Source: Atherinomorus stipes (lineage: Eukaryota > Chordata > Actinopteri > Atheriniformes > Atherinidae). From it: a stretch of 64,000 nt of DNA. The stretch lies in contig JALJCO010001073.1 in assembly GCA_023101725.1 (NCBI GenBank), forward strand, positions 1-64,000, given 5' to 3'. A model generated the notes under the pieces. It worked only from the letters and a program-made list of their open reading frames with translations. It ran no database searches and was not told where the DNA came from. Of this stretch, positions 23,726 through 36,479 are shown in pieces. The position numbers and the translations under genes are program-made. How positions within the stretch are numbered: the stretch's first letter is position 1; each line of letters begins with the position of its first letter.

Positions 23726-24000
23726 GGTGCATTCACACCAGACCTTTTTAATCAAACCCTAGTTCGTTTACTAAGAAAGTCTAGATTGTTTGAGAAGGAT
23801 TGAAAGGCAAACTGGCGTAAATTCACAAATTTGTCACCAAACCAGCCTATCATCCATACGAAGCCGGCATTTCGGGGGGTCTGCAAACTTTTTTTTAATA
23901 TATATATTCTGTATATCAAGGCTTCAGAGTGGGAGGATTTTGAAACGCATTTACGTGGTTCCATCTTTAAGCTACTGTCTGCAATTTTTTTTTTTTTTTT
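23726..24000. repeat. Related end of the Harbinger-type family at 60729-61261
   Basis: agggtgcattcacaccagac followed by ctttttaatcaaaccc and gtttactaagaaagtctaga aligns with the inverted right end of the 60729-61261 element (gggcgcttacac, cttttttgattcgaat, tgcttagaaagtccg). The other end may lie near 24930 (gtgtgaaagccaaactgaac). A poly-T tract closes this portion at about 23981-24001. Confidence 0.45.
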
Positions 24001-24001
24001 T

Positions 24002-26790
24002 TACATGCTTGCGCCATAGCTTCGCTTCTCCAGAAACATGCATGTGCTACACTTAGCATCACAACAACAGATCTCTGCGCATGCCCACTGTTTTGTCACC
24101 TGTTTCTCCCTATTTTTGCACTTACAGGCCTGGCATATATTTTGCAGCGTTTCCATGCATTCATGTGGCTGTTTTATGTCTCCGTCTTTAAGACAAATGT
24201 TCTTGAAAATAATTGTGCTTCATGTTTGTTTTGTCTTTGTGTGGACAAGGTCTCAGTTACTTTAAATGGACCAAATGCAGGAAGGGGACAACTTAAACGC
24301 CCAGTTTTCTCAGTGACGCGCCCCCTATCGACGGCTAAACTAGCATCCATCTTGTATCGTACCTATACTGTGATTCACTCCAGCCAGTCAAAGACAGTCT
24401 TATCTTGACTCTTGTTCTGTCCCATTCTCTCTTTCTTTTCCTCTCTTCCTCCGATAATGTTTCCTTGTGTTTTTTTTTACCAAATCCATACAAGATGCGC
24501 GTTCAAAACACCTGCTGTGTTCATATCTGGTTCATATCTGTTTGCTTGTAAGTGATGTGGTGCACAACCAATAGTCAGCTGCAATGTCACTGCCCCTGTC
24601 CCAGATACAAAACTTACATAGTGCAGTTTCTGAGCCTCAGGACGCCACTGGGCAGTGATGACTTGAAAATGTGCATGATGAATGTTGGTGTGCCATCAAA
24701 ACAGGTCAAAAACGCATATTTTTAAGCTCTAAAAGTTACTTTATGGGTCTTTCAGAGATGGAAGTTGAAGTTGTCCTGCATTAACCAAATAATGAGCAAG
24801 TTTTCTTTGTCATTGTTTGTCTTGTTTTCTCCCTCAGTAATTATTGATGCAGCGCCACCTCAGGCCAAGTGGGGAATGCATAATCAAAAGGTTTTGGTTC
24901 GTTGGGCTCAGTGCAGTGTGAAAGCCAAACTGAACCAGAAGAATGTAAGAAAGTAAAACCGGTTGTAACATTTGTTTGGTTTCAGAACCCATGCAGATGA
25001 AAATGGAAGTGAACGCTCCACAAACAGAGCACACAAACGTGATGTGAGTGAGAAAAAAGTACTCACGAAAGAAAACACATCCCACTGCTCTCAGTTCTCC
25101 CAACTGGAGACATTTTGAGACTATGGAGGCAGGAACTGTGGCTAGGTTGCACGTATGTGTACATAATTATTCTGAAATGCATAATTTACATTTAATGACA
25201 GTCTAAAGCAAATTATTTCTCTGTTTTATCTTATTCTGGGAAAACACCACAGAAAGGTGAAATTTTATCAGGAACAAGGAGAGGGAGGCTAGAAACTGAG
25301 CAACAGCAGAGGATGCAATCGGCCGCAATCTGCTCATCCAAAGTCTCAAAACTTCTGCAGACAAACAAATAAGGGGAGAGCAGCTCTGTCATTGTTGCAT
25401 GTTGTTGGGTCACATTTGTGCACACGGGAGGTTGTCAGTGTCTCACAAGCACTCTAAATACTGTCGTTTGCCTGACATGCAGAAATGCCTCCTTGTGATG
25501 TGTTTTCCCTCATAGGTGCTATTTTACTCAGTCATGTCATGCTTACATGCTCCTTATTTACTGTGCTGCTTATGCTGAATTTTTTTATGTGTGCAGCTTT
25601 TCCTGTGCATAGGTTTTGAAATTAGATAAACAGCACAGCACCGACCAGCCACACAATCTCCTAGAAAGAAAACATCAATTATAAATCACTCAAAATTTTA
25701 AACACAAAGATGTCTTTTGCCCAGAATGCCCCTCACATTTTTCTCTGCCGAGCAACATGATGAGTAATACCAATCTAACTAGTGTTTTACAATTATAAGA
25801 GACTCACTCTTCTGACAAAAAAGCAACCAATGTGGAATGTGAACCACCCTGCAGCTTAAAAAGACATCTTTGTTTTTAGAAATGTGTAAGTGATTTATAA
25901 ATGATGTTTTCTCTGTTAGAGCTTGTGGGGCTGGTCGAAGCTCAGTGATGAATGGATCTGTTAGCAGAGTAACTGCTCCATACTGCTGGTGTCCATTAGT
26001 TTTCATTGTGTCATCGCTCTGCCCAGTAAGACGCAACGTCTCCTCCCTCCTGTGATTTACTCCACCTGCCATGAAACTCTGACTTAGTGTATCATTTAGT
26101 CTGGATACCAGCCGTTTGTTAGAACTGACAAACACCTTTCATTTTTTTATTTATCTAAAGCTCTGTGACTGTCTAAAATGATATCGGTCCCCTGACTGCC
26201 ATCATTTGGAGTCTATTTTTATGCCCACCTCTGTGTGTTTGACATTGCTACAGCACATTGTCATTACAAAAAGCTAGTTAATGTCTGTGTGTCCTGCTGC
26301 TGTTTCTCTGAGGTGTGCCAGTGACCCAATAAAAGTCCTTGATACACAAACAGACTCAAATATCATTAACCTGCTGCTGGAGAGTAATCTAACAGCTGCT
26401 AACTTGGAGATGCACAGCAGGACAAGGCTCCAGCTTCAATGTGCTTTATAAAAAATGTACTTTGAGTCTTAGGAGGAGTGAAAACAGCATTTCATGTTGA
26501 TCTCCAAAGGGAGTCTGAACAAAAGCAGAGCAGAAACTGAGTCTCTGATTCTCCCTTTGGTGACATATTTTGTTTTCATGGGGTAATTAAAGGGGATATT
26601 TTGAGCACATTAATGGCACATCAAATGTAGGAGTCTTAGTTAGAAAACCACTGCAATTACAAACCAAGCAGTTAAGATGAATGCAAGTCCAAAGCCAAGC
26701 TCTGTTTTTTGCTTTGTCAACAACTGAGAAAAACAGTTATTTCTTTGGCTCAGGTGTGGTAGCAGGTTGTTTCCAAAGCTTTTATTTATC
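24002..26790. other. No gene recognised
   Basis: Several 60-118 residue frames, the longest at 26135-25779 on -, show no family motif and no convincing splice context. Confidence 0.3.
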
Positions 26791-26795
26791 AGGCA

Positions 26796-27190
26796 GTCAG
26801 TCAGTCATTTTCCGTACCGCTTATCCAGTTCAGGGTCGCGGGGGGTTGCTGGAGCCTATTCCAGCTATTATCAGGAGAGAGGCGGGGTACACCCTGGACA
26901 GGTCACCAGTCTGTCACAGGGCCAACACAGAGAGAAAGACAACCATTCACGCTCACATTCATTCCTAGGGGCAATTTAGAGTGATCAATTAACCTAACAT
27001 GCATGTCTTTGGATGGTGGGAGGAAGCTGGAGTACCCGGAGAGAACCACGCATACACGGGGAGAACATGCAAACTCCACACAGGAAGGCCACTGTTGGAA
27101 TTGTTCGAATCCCCTCCCCAGCTGGGAATCGAACTAGCGACCTTCTTACTGTGAGGCCGCGGTGCTAACCACCATGCAACTGTGCAGCCC
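26796..27190. repeat. Dispersed teleost repeat (retroelement 3'-end type)
   Basis: The run of blocks taccgcttatccagttcagg, gtcgcggggggttgctggag, ggtacaccctggacaggtca, gggcaatttagagtgatcaa, catgtctttggatggtggga, ggagaacatgcaaactccac and gtgaggccgcggtgctaacc is one of the commonest dispersed repeats in teleost genomes. It is full length, with several substitutions. The open frames at 26681-26979 are translations of it. Confidence 0.8.
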
Positions 27191-27244
27191 GCTTTTAATC
27201 ATTTATTTATTTTTTAAAAATAATATTTATGAAATATAAATAGT

Positions 27245-27420
27245 AGGGGGGAAAAAAAAAAAAAAAAAAAATAGGAAAAATAAAGAGGAAAAAAAAAAAG
27301 ATGAATAATTTGGCACCCAAGAAAAGAAGGGGGGGGAGGGGGAGGAAACTAAAGGGGGAAATGGAGCGGGGGGGGGGGGCGGGGGGAGGAAGAGAAGGAC
27401 TGAAAACAGTGCAGTGAAAT
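27245..27420. repeat. Poly-A / poly-G low-complexity tract
   Basis: Runs of 20 or more A and of 11 G alternate (for example around 27250-27300 and 27369-27390). Sequence quality may be poor here. Confidence 0.85.
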
Positions 27421-27491
27421 CAACACAGAGCTCAGTAAAGACCTGAAGCTGCAGCTTCTTTACTTTTCTTTGTTACTTTGTTAGCTAATTT

Positions 27492-28673
27492 CACTTACCA
27501 AAAAGAAGTATTCCTTAATTACATGTCATTAAGTATACTCAAGTATACTAAAGTATATCCCTCAAGTGTAGTTTTATTTACCAAGTACACTGCTATCAGT
27601 GTACTACCAGTATACTAACAATGTACTTCTTAGGACTAAATTGGCCTAATTTAAGTATTTAAAAGTATACCTTTAAGGGTTGAGTCCTGGTTTTGTTTTA
27701 AAAAAATTAATTTGTCCTCCTCTCATTAGTGCTCTTTTTACTATAATCACTCCTCTTTCAGGGGAAGAAAAAAAACTATTAATTCTTAGTTTACTTTTTT
27801 TTTTTGGTTTTTTTTTTTTTTTTTTGGGTGTTTACACGTTTTGTTTAAAAAAAACCAAACAAACAAAAAAAAAAGGGGGGGGGTGCGGGGTAGGTGGGTT
27901 TTGTGGATTTTTTATACTTAAAGTAATCTTGGGGGGGGGGGGGGGGGCTGCTATACTATGAGTGTACTCATACTAAAACGTCAAGCTTACTTTTATTTTT
28001 AGAAAGTACACTTTTAAGCATACTGAAAGTAATCTTCTAGGTATATTGTTAGTGTACTTGTACTAAAACTTCAAGCTTACTTTTAATCTTACAAAGTACA
28101 CTTTTAAGTATGCTAAAAGTATACTTCTAGGTATACTGTTAGTTTTCTAGCAGTAAACTTCTCAACACCCTTTTAGTTTAAGAAAGTAGACTTTATATCA
28201 GAAAGTAACCTTTTAAGTTTGCTATGACTTTACGGATAATACACTTATAGTTCACTGTTTAGTGTTTAAAAATACATTTTCAAATATACTGAAAATTGCC
28301 TTAGTATACTTCTACTCCACCTTTAATGCTGAGTAAAAAAACTATTACAAAATTTATGTCAAAAATAGATTCAGGTGTTTTATTTGACTCCAACAAATGG
28401 TCAAGTGACATTTAAACTCTTAGTATCAAAGAAACCAGTATGTTTGAAAATGTACTATAAATGCACTACTATTAAAGTATATTGTTCAAAAGTTTAAATA
28501 TAAGTATAGGCTAAATATGTTAAACTTCTAGTATATTTATTAGTAAATGCTAAGTAAACTTTGTTAAGTATATTTATGATAAGTACATAAATAGTAAACT
28601 GAAAGTATACTGTCTTATTTAAAGTCTAAAATTAGTATACTTAAAGTATACTTGCATATACTGCTTTTTGGTT
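27492..28673. mobile_element. MITE-like element built of AGTATACT-type palindromic repeats
   Basis: The left ttaccaaaaagaagtatt and the right atactgctttttggttaa form inverted ends. Between them, motifs such as aagtatacttttaag, ctaggtatactgttagt and taaaagtatact recur every 20-60 bases on both strands, many palindromic. A poly-T/poly-G block at 27680-27960 interrupts the array and looks like a separate insertion or a sequencing problem. Confidence 0.6.
27790..27950. repeat. Poly-T, poly-A and poly-G runs inside the AGTATACT array
   Basis: tttttttttttttttt, aaaaaaaaaggggggggg and an 18-G run occur within 160 bases. The 93-residue + frame here is pure low complexity. Confidence 0.9.
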
Positions 28674-28674
28674 A

Positions 28675-31600
28675 AGGGCCACTTACTCTCTATGGCAACA
28701 AATATCCTTCAAACTCCATATCAGACTCTGGGTCCAGCGCACACAGCTCCATAACAGGGTAATCCATTCTGTCAATCTGAGTCCGATCATCTATGAGTAT
28801 TTACAAATATCTGTCCATGTGAGTGACATTGCTGGTGTTACACCAAAATCTGTGACCCTTCAGAATCTGTGACTGTTCCGTCATGAAGTGGGCATCCAAA
28901 CATGTTGAGCGTCTTGGTTCAGTGCAGGCATTTTACTTCCATGTTTGGAATTAGACACATAAAAAAGCTAATATTTAACACCAAATTAGTTTCTATAGTG
29001 TTGCAGAGAACATATTTAGTATGTATATGGCTGTTGAATTTTGGAACATTTAAATATCATGATTGGTGCCTTTAAAAGAAGCCTTGATGTTTTCATAAAT
29101 ATCACGGTATGTTAGCTCAAGCTCAGGGAGCAGGAAACTCTTGACTGGACAACAAACACAACAAACACCAGCCTCCTGGCGTTCCCAGACTTTTCTACAG
29201 ATATCCACACTGTGTGATCTGGTCTTTGATGGGTGTGTGGGTAAAAGTGATCAGATTTATTATCAAGATAGCACATGCAAGTGTACTATTTGCAGCAAAG
29301 TTTAATAGAAGTGAATTAATCCCATCTGCTGTTTAAATAGATTTGAAACACATGAAAGAACATTTGCAAATGAGCCCTGACACTTTCTCTTTGAGAAAGA
29401 CAAGATAGAAATGATAACAAATGAAGATATTTAGCATCAGATAGAAATGAATGGAAACACAGAGCAGCCCTGCATCCATTTTCACACTGTGTTTCTGCAT
29501 GATTTGGTGCTGCAGATAAGATGCTCTGAATCAAAGGGCATCGTTATTTATGACTTCTTCCCAGTTTGGAATGAATAATGAGGAATAATGGATCATGTGT
29601 GTCCTCTGCGGTCCCAGTTGTCCTCAGCTTCTCCTCGGCTTCTCCTCAGCCTGCGTTTTAAATAGATCCTGTAAAAAATAGCTACTGAGGAGACAAACTG
29701 CTCTGACAAAGCTCGCCGAAAGTGTGTGCACGTGACTTCTTTTATATTTCTGTCTGTCCATATACATTAGCATGAGCACGTGTAAATTCGTCTGGTCCAG
29801 TGACTTTGCCATCATCCATAATTAAATTTGTATAAATCAGGTTGTCATTCACTGCTGTACAGTGAAAAACTGAATGACACTTTAATGACTGCGGGGCTAT
29901 TTTAGGTTCAGACTGATCTAACAGGTACGCACTTTCATCATTCATATTCAGCAATTCATTATTCTTCCGCTGAACCCTCCCCTCCGTTTTTGACTTTCAC
30001 TTGGCCCGTCTTTGTACTGATGGAGTGTATTTTTAGATGCATGGAATTTAATCCCATCTTTTTTCTCAGGAGAGGAGATTTTATTCTCCTGCAACAAAGT
30101 AGGAAAACAGTCGCTGCACCTTCAAGTTTCAGATTCTCTGCATTTTTTTTTTCCTCACAGGATGCAGTGATCAAATAAACAAGGGCTCATTTCTGCTGCT
30201 CAGTCGACCTTCCTTCCTGGAGCTTCCTGTGCTGGATCTGGCTGTATTTATTACAAAGATGTGATTTTAGAAGGTTTGCAGCCATAATATATTCAGGTGG
30301 AGAAGCCCTCCAAGTATATTGTAAATGAAATGGATGTGGAAAATGCTATTCTTTATTTCCGATGCTCAAATTTGGTAAACGTGTTTACATCAACATTTTC
30401 CATGCACATTTTAAAACATTGTCCACACAAACACACACATTTCTAAAAGCATGTGTGTTTGTGGTGGGTATTGCATATCTGTATGGACAACTCATTTTAA
30501 ACAGCTCTATGGAAAATGTTTTTGTTGTGTTTTTGAGCCATAGGAGGGAAAATGGATCGCGCTGGAAGTTGAAATTGTACATTGCAAAAAGTTTATGCAA
30601 ATAGCAAATTTAAATAGACTCAGTTTTGAAAAAAAAAATGTTTGTGTTCCAATCAAAATAACATGTCTAGTTAAGAAACATTCCTGATACTTTTTCTTGC
30701 ATGTGTCCATAGCAGCTGATTCATATCCTATTATTTGACATTATATATTCAATTTTCAGATCAATTATAACTTTATTTATTACAGCAAAGTGACAGCTAG
30801 AAACTTCAGTGTGTTCCCACTGCAACAACAATCTTGTTTGGACATTATTATCAGTAGGCATCAACCTTTAGCATCAGTTTACGTCGCACAAGCTAAACCT
30901 TCTAAATCTTTGCTGTTACACCTTTTGTGTACTGGAATGATGGGAGTTGGAATAATAGTATTTGACATCCTGGGAATGAGAAGATTGGAAACATGCTACT
31001 CATGTTCTTGCTAATTTGAGAAAAATTAGTCTTTTTACTTCGATTTTTAAATCGTCTGTGATTTTCTAAACACTATTCTCAGTTTCTAATAATGAAATTA
31101 GTAAAGCTGCGACTGGCTGAACTTGTAAACATCGTTTTTATTGTCAAACAGCTCAGCATGCAAAAGGCAAACACTTGTTAATAAAAAAAACTAATGAGGA
31201 TTCACTGATGCTTGCTCATCACTTCCTGAGGGTGCAAAGTTGAATTAATCCTTTATGAATGAGATGTGAGTTTGTGATAACGTCTCATTCATAACATTTA
31301 TCACAACACGTTTTGGGGGTATAGTTTATTCAAGTGATACCAAATCTCTCTCTTTTTTTTGTTTTTTCTCCAAATTTCATCAGACTTACTCTTGAAATAG
31401 GACCTTCTTTTCCTGAATTTTGCTTTATTTATCTTTTTATCCATTTATCTATTTTTTCTATTGACAGATTTAGAAAATCCCCACAGATCTTACCAGCAGG
31501 TCTGAATGACATCAGATCTGCACTTTCCATCAGAAACAGTAAAAACAGCTCTGATTTCCCATGTTGCAACGTTTTTAAATAACATAAATCAGATGGAAAC

Positions 31601-34600
31601 ACAATGTGTTACTTTGGGTCAACAATCACGAAAAGCACTTATATCCCAGAATGATTAAACTAAGAGTGATGCAGTGTGGGCGATAATGCAGGGACTTGTT
31701 TGGCCAGGCCACGGTGTGTTCGAGGCCTCAAGCAGAGGATGACGCAGGGGAACAGACCGACTTGCAGCTGCAGGTCTGAAACAACAGACAAATGTCGGTG
31801 TCACATCTCCCCGGCTTGTTGCAGAGTATTTTTGGCACGGCAGAAATTGCCAACAGGATGCTGTAGTTGGAAAGCCACTGTGTTTTGAGCAACATGTTAT
31901 GTCATTCGTCTGGACCAAAATCATTTTCCATCAGACTCCACGGTTTGGCCCCGAATGAGCATAAAGACTAAAACCATTCATCTGAGATAAAACCCAGCAA
32001 CCCTACTGACCAACCTGTTCACTTTTATTCAGATTTTGTAGTTTGCCACACCCGGGGACTCTCATGTAGGACTGATTTATTTGATATTATCTGTGTTTCA
32101 CATCTAAGCCTCGCATTCTGCATTTCCTCGGAATTTTCATCATCATATTTCTCGGAAATGAGCGATATGCATCCACAAGATCAGGCACATAAACAGTCGG
32201 GGTAGGATTACAGGGTATGAAGGGAATTTCAGGAAAAGCACAGCAGATGAAAGCTTACAAGCTTCTTAGACAAACACGATAAAGCTTTCCAACAAAAAGT
32301 GATGGAAATAAAGCAGAAATCAGTCACATTCTTCTGGGTTGATGTCTGCCTTTGATTGTAATGTCTTTCAGTGGTTGGTGTCTGTCAGTGGTTATAAAAA
32401 GTACTGTAGGAAGGATTATTGCAGGGAAGGCTACCCAATCAGAGGCTGTGATTTTTATTGACACCCTGGAGAGTGCACAACCCTTAATGCTGCACCTGCT
32501 ACACAGTCCATCCCTTCTTGCACAATAATAACAAATCAATCTTCTTTTTTTTTTTTCATCTTTGCACCTGGATAATCAGTGTGATTTTTTCCATTCCAGT
32601 AAACTTAACAGACATGTTTTGGACAGCAAACTCTCAATGGAGATATTGATTTTTGACCTGATATTCTGTTGTCTGTTAGACAAACGAAGCTCATGCTTCA
32701 GTGTTATTCACCCTCGCTGTCTGTCTACCGCTCAGCCGTTGTTCAGGTTAGAAATATGTTCTAACTGCTTTGTTTAATCTGTGGTGGGAAAGCGGGATTC
32801 AGGGAGAAGATCCTCTAAAATGTCATATGTGGGATGGAGCTTTAACCATCTCAGCAGTCCTCTACCAGAGCACAGATACATGCAATAAAGAAAAACATGC
32901 ATGTACTGTTTTGGGGCAGGGGGAGTATATTTGAACGGACTCTTTTTGAATGCACATGTGCACACATCTGTTTACTTTGGTACGTTATAGCCTGAAGCTG
33001 TATGAATGACAAGTAAGCCAAAAGTGACCTGATGTGCTTTAAAAAGAAAAAAAGACATGTTTAATTACATCCCATCAATCATTCTGCAAGAGCGGGCGCT
33101 TTTTTAAAGTGTGTATCTTAATTCAGAAGAGTACACATCTTAGCAGCAGTAAAACCAAGAGAACAGACTAAAACTTAAGTGTTTGTTTCACTGAATCAGG
33201 GAGCGACTGGAAAAAACAAAATCCAAAATCTTAAAAAAAAAGGATTCTGATTTGCAGCATGACCTTATTCCATCTCTAACGGTGTTATTCATGGCTGAGT
33301 GTTGTCTTAACTGGGTCACTGTTAGAACATCTCCACCGTGTACATCCAGAGATGAGCAGCAGAGCTGGTGGCAGATTTCTTTGTCTGCATCTGTCCCCGT
33401 TCAGACGGAGACGTTGTTAACCGTGAAAATGCGTCAGTGTGAGTAATCTTATTGAAACAATGCGGAGGAAAAGCGCTGGTGACGACATGCAAATCTGTTG
33501 TGTGTGTGTGTGTTTGTCTGCATTATGAATGATTGACCTGGGCAGCTGCAGACACTTCGCAGCCTCCTAAAAACCTTGTCTCCTGCTCACACACTGTTGT
33601 TAGAAAATACACAACATGTGCAGAAAACACAGTTTTGGGGATGTTAACATGGTTTTGGCACCTTTGCTGAAAACTGCAGGAACACTTTAGAGTCTTGTAA
33701 GGTTCAAACTTGTGGAAACACTTGAATGACAGTGTTCAGGTGGAAACCTGGTTCTGACCTCATCAGTTTTGGACCCTGCTAATGTTGCTATGGCAGAGAA
33801 GAAGCATATACATGCAAGCTGCATCTAAAATCTAACAAACGTGTGGGTTTTAACACTTCATCGCTCTCATCCAAAGAAAAGTCAGAAATGAACTTGTAAG
33901 TTATTCACTCTTCACTCTGATGCTGCTCCCCTGGTTTGTATGCTCTTAATGAAATTCGACAAGTGTTTAATCATTTAAAGGTACTCCACCTCATATTTCA
34001 TCCCCCAGTGAATCATTAATAGATTTCTTACTGGGTCAAATGCTGGCCGTGACCTCTGACAGGTGCCGTTTCCTCATCCCACATCTGAGGAGAGCCTGTG
34101 TTGTTAAAGATTCACAGTGGAATAGTTTCTCATGTTTAGTGGTTGCTTCTTGGTAAAATGAGTTTTCTCTCCTCATAACAGCATGATTTACACTCAGCTG
34201 CAAGCACAAACTACCCAGAGAAACTCTTACAACAGTTTTTTATGGTCTAACACTGACCTCTTGTGGCAAAATATTAAACTGCACTTTAATCTGCAGGTAA
34301 GATTTCTTAACATGTTATATCAAAGTAAATACTCTGCAAATGTTTCAGTTGTCAATTTTCTCTCTGCTGCAGCTTAATACACTCATTCTGTCTACATACT
34401 AATTAATTTATTAATGTTTTTCACTGATTTGTTGTGTTGTTTCTAGCTGGATATCTACTGGTTGAAGCAAAGGTCTTAAGATAAACCAACTTAAAGGTCA
34501 TCAAGGAAATTTTAGCTGTATTGTATTTATCTTTAGTAGGTTTTTTTTTGCTGTGTTTCAGTGTCTGACTTCATGCTTTCCACCTAAATTATTAATAACT

Positions 34601-35120
34601 TCTGCAGTTGTTTGTAAATCTTATTGTGCCACTATCGCCAGGTATTGATTCTTTATTTCCACATGACTGACACACAATTTAGACTATATATCTTGGAGAA
34701 AGTCGTTTCCTTTGATCAGCCACCATCTTTGCATTAATTTTTCGTCTTGAGCCTGTTTCCACATTCCTGTTTACTCAGTCAGAAACTGGTCTGATCCATA
34801 ATGAGCACAGGCAGCTACAGGGAGTATTTTCTGACTTGCCACAAAAGGAAAGGCATGGGTAAACAGTGGCATCAGTGGCTCTTCACTTCTCCATGATTGT
34901 GGGTCCTATTTTTATAAAGACGGAAAGATGACACATTCCAACCCAGTTTAACATGAAATTTATTGATTTTATTTACTGATATTGAACAGAAATGAGTAAA
35001 AGCTAACATTTTAACCCTTCGAATATTTTCATGTTTGAGTGGCCTTATCTGAGATAATAAATAATATGCCATAGTGTCCTACTGGATAGCTTAATGAACG
35101 TGCCACTGGTGGGAATCACA
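28675..35120. other. Long apparently unique interval without recognised gene
   Basis: No terminal inverted repeats, LINE tails or protein motifs were recognised across about 6.4 kb. Frames of 60-90 residues occur on both strands but none has a family motif with splice sites. The interval could be intergenic or intron of an unseen gene. Confidence 0.35.
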
Positions 35121-35124
35121 CACT

Positions 35125-36467
35125 CACTAGTCGTTTTATCAGGTCCAACCTGCTAGAACCAGGTTGGATCCCCGTTTGCCTCCAGAACCGTTGTAATTAT
35201 TGGTGTCATAAATTCAACAAGGTTTTGGAAACCTGAGATTTTGCTCCATATTGACATGATAGCATCACACAGATTTGTCGGCTGCACATCCATTTGTCGT
35301 TCTATCACATCCCAAAGCTGCTCTGTTGGACTGAGATCTGGTGACTGTGGAGGCCGTTACAGTGAACTTATTATGTTCAAGACACCAGTTGAGGATGATT
35401 TGAGCTTTGTGACATGCAGCGTTATTCCGCTGGAAGTAGCCGTCAGAAGATGCTACGCTGTGGTCACTAAGGGATGGACATGGTCAGCAGCAATGCTCAG
35501 GTAGGTCGTCGTGTTTAAATCATGTGATGTTGCTACTAAGGAGCCCAAAGCATGTCAACCAGTGGTTATTTAAGCTTTTATCACCTCCAACCAGTCTGCC
35601 CATTCTCCTCTGACATAAACAAGGGATTTTGGTCCAGAAACTGCTGCTCACGGGATATTTTCTCTTTTTCGGACAATTCTGTGCAAACCCTACAGATGGT
35701 TCTGTGTTAAAATCAGGGAAGGGCATATCGATACTCTGCAGGAGTCGATACTTTGATACCAGCCAGAAAAAAAATTCGGAATCGATACCTTCTTGAGCAT
35801 CACGATACCATTGTACAGATACAAAACATGCAATGAGCTTCCTCTTCTGAGAGTTTAAGACAATGAAATGATGTGAAAGCAGCCAGATTCTAGTTTCTGT
35901 GTCACATGATAGTGGAAGTCTGTCAGATGTCATGATGATGCTGCTACCGTTAGTGACGATGATGATGTTTTTGGTATTTTTAATGCTGGTTGTTGCACAA
36001 TATGTTTTGGTAAATGACTATTACATTTGATATTTGAACATTTTCCCCTGAATAAATTTAAAGAAGTTTTTAATCTTATTTTTGTTTAATTTACGTATCA
36101 ATATAATTTGTTGTTTTAAAAGCATTTCTTTACAGTACTTCTGTTCTCAAGTTTTACTTCTATCTAATATCGCCCTTGCATGGAAGATATTAATGCAAAC
36201 TGTACAATCATGGGATTATATATTTTAAGAGACAAAAAGTATCAGTATTGATGAAAAAGTACCATAAACTACTAGTATCGTATCAACAGAAAAAAATGTT
36301 GGTATTGCCCATCCGTAGTTAAAATCACAGTAGATCAGCAGTTTCAGAAATACACAGACCAGCACGTCTGGCACCAACAACCATGCCATGCTCAGTCATT
36401 TAAATCCCCTTTCTCTCTTATATTTGATGCTCAGCTTGAACAGGTGTACCTAATAAAGCGGCCAGTG
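35125..36467 (-). mobile_element. Tc1-type transposon remnant, split by a hAT
   Basis: The ends cactagtcgttttatcaggt (left) and caggtgtacctaataaagcg followed by gccagtg (right) are inverted repeats of a widespread fish element. On the - strand the left half encodes SPDLSPTEQLWDVIERQMD, the third catalytic block of Tc1/mariner transposases. The right half holds the segment agtagatcagcagtttcaga and tggcaccaacaaccatgcca of the transposase 5' side. Frameshifts are present and a hAT lies in the middle, so it is inactive. Confidence 0.8.
35715..36318. mobile_element. hAT-type MITE nested in Tc1 remnant
   Basis: Flanked by the exact 8-mer TTAAAATC (35707-35714 and 36319-36326). Ends agggaagggcatatcgatac and, inverted, ctacggatgggcaatacc. 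Subterminal ttggtatt / gataccagc motifs mirror each other. 604 bp, no transposase. Confidence 0.85.
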
Positions 36468-36479
36468 CATGTATCCAGT

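Noticed and set aside
25779..26135. 118-residue - strand open frame
   Set aside because: No recognisable domain and no flanking splice sites in good context.
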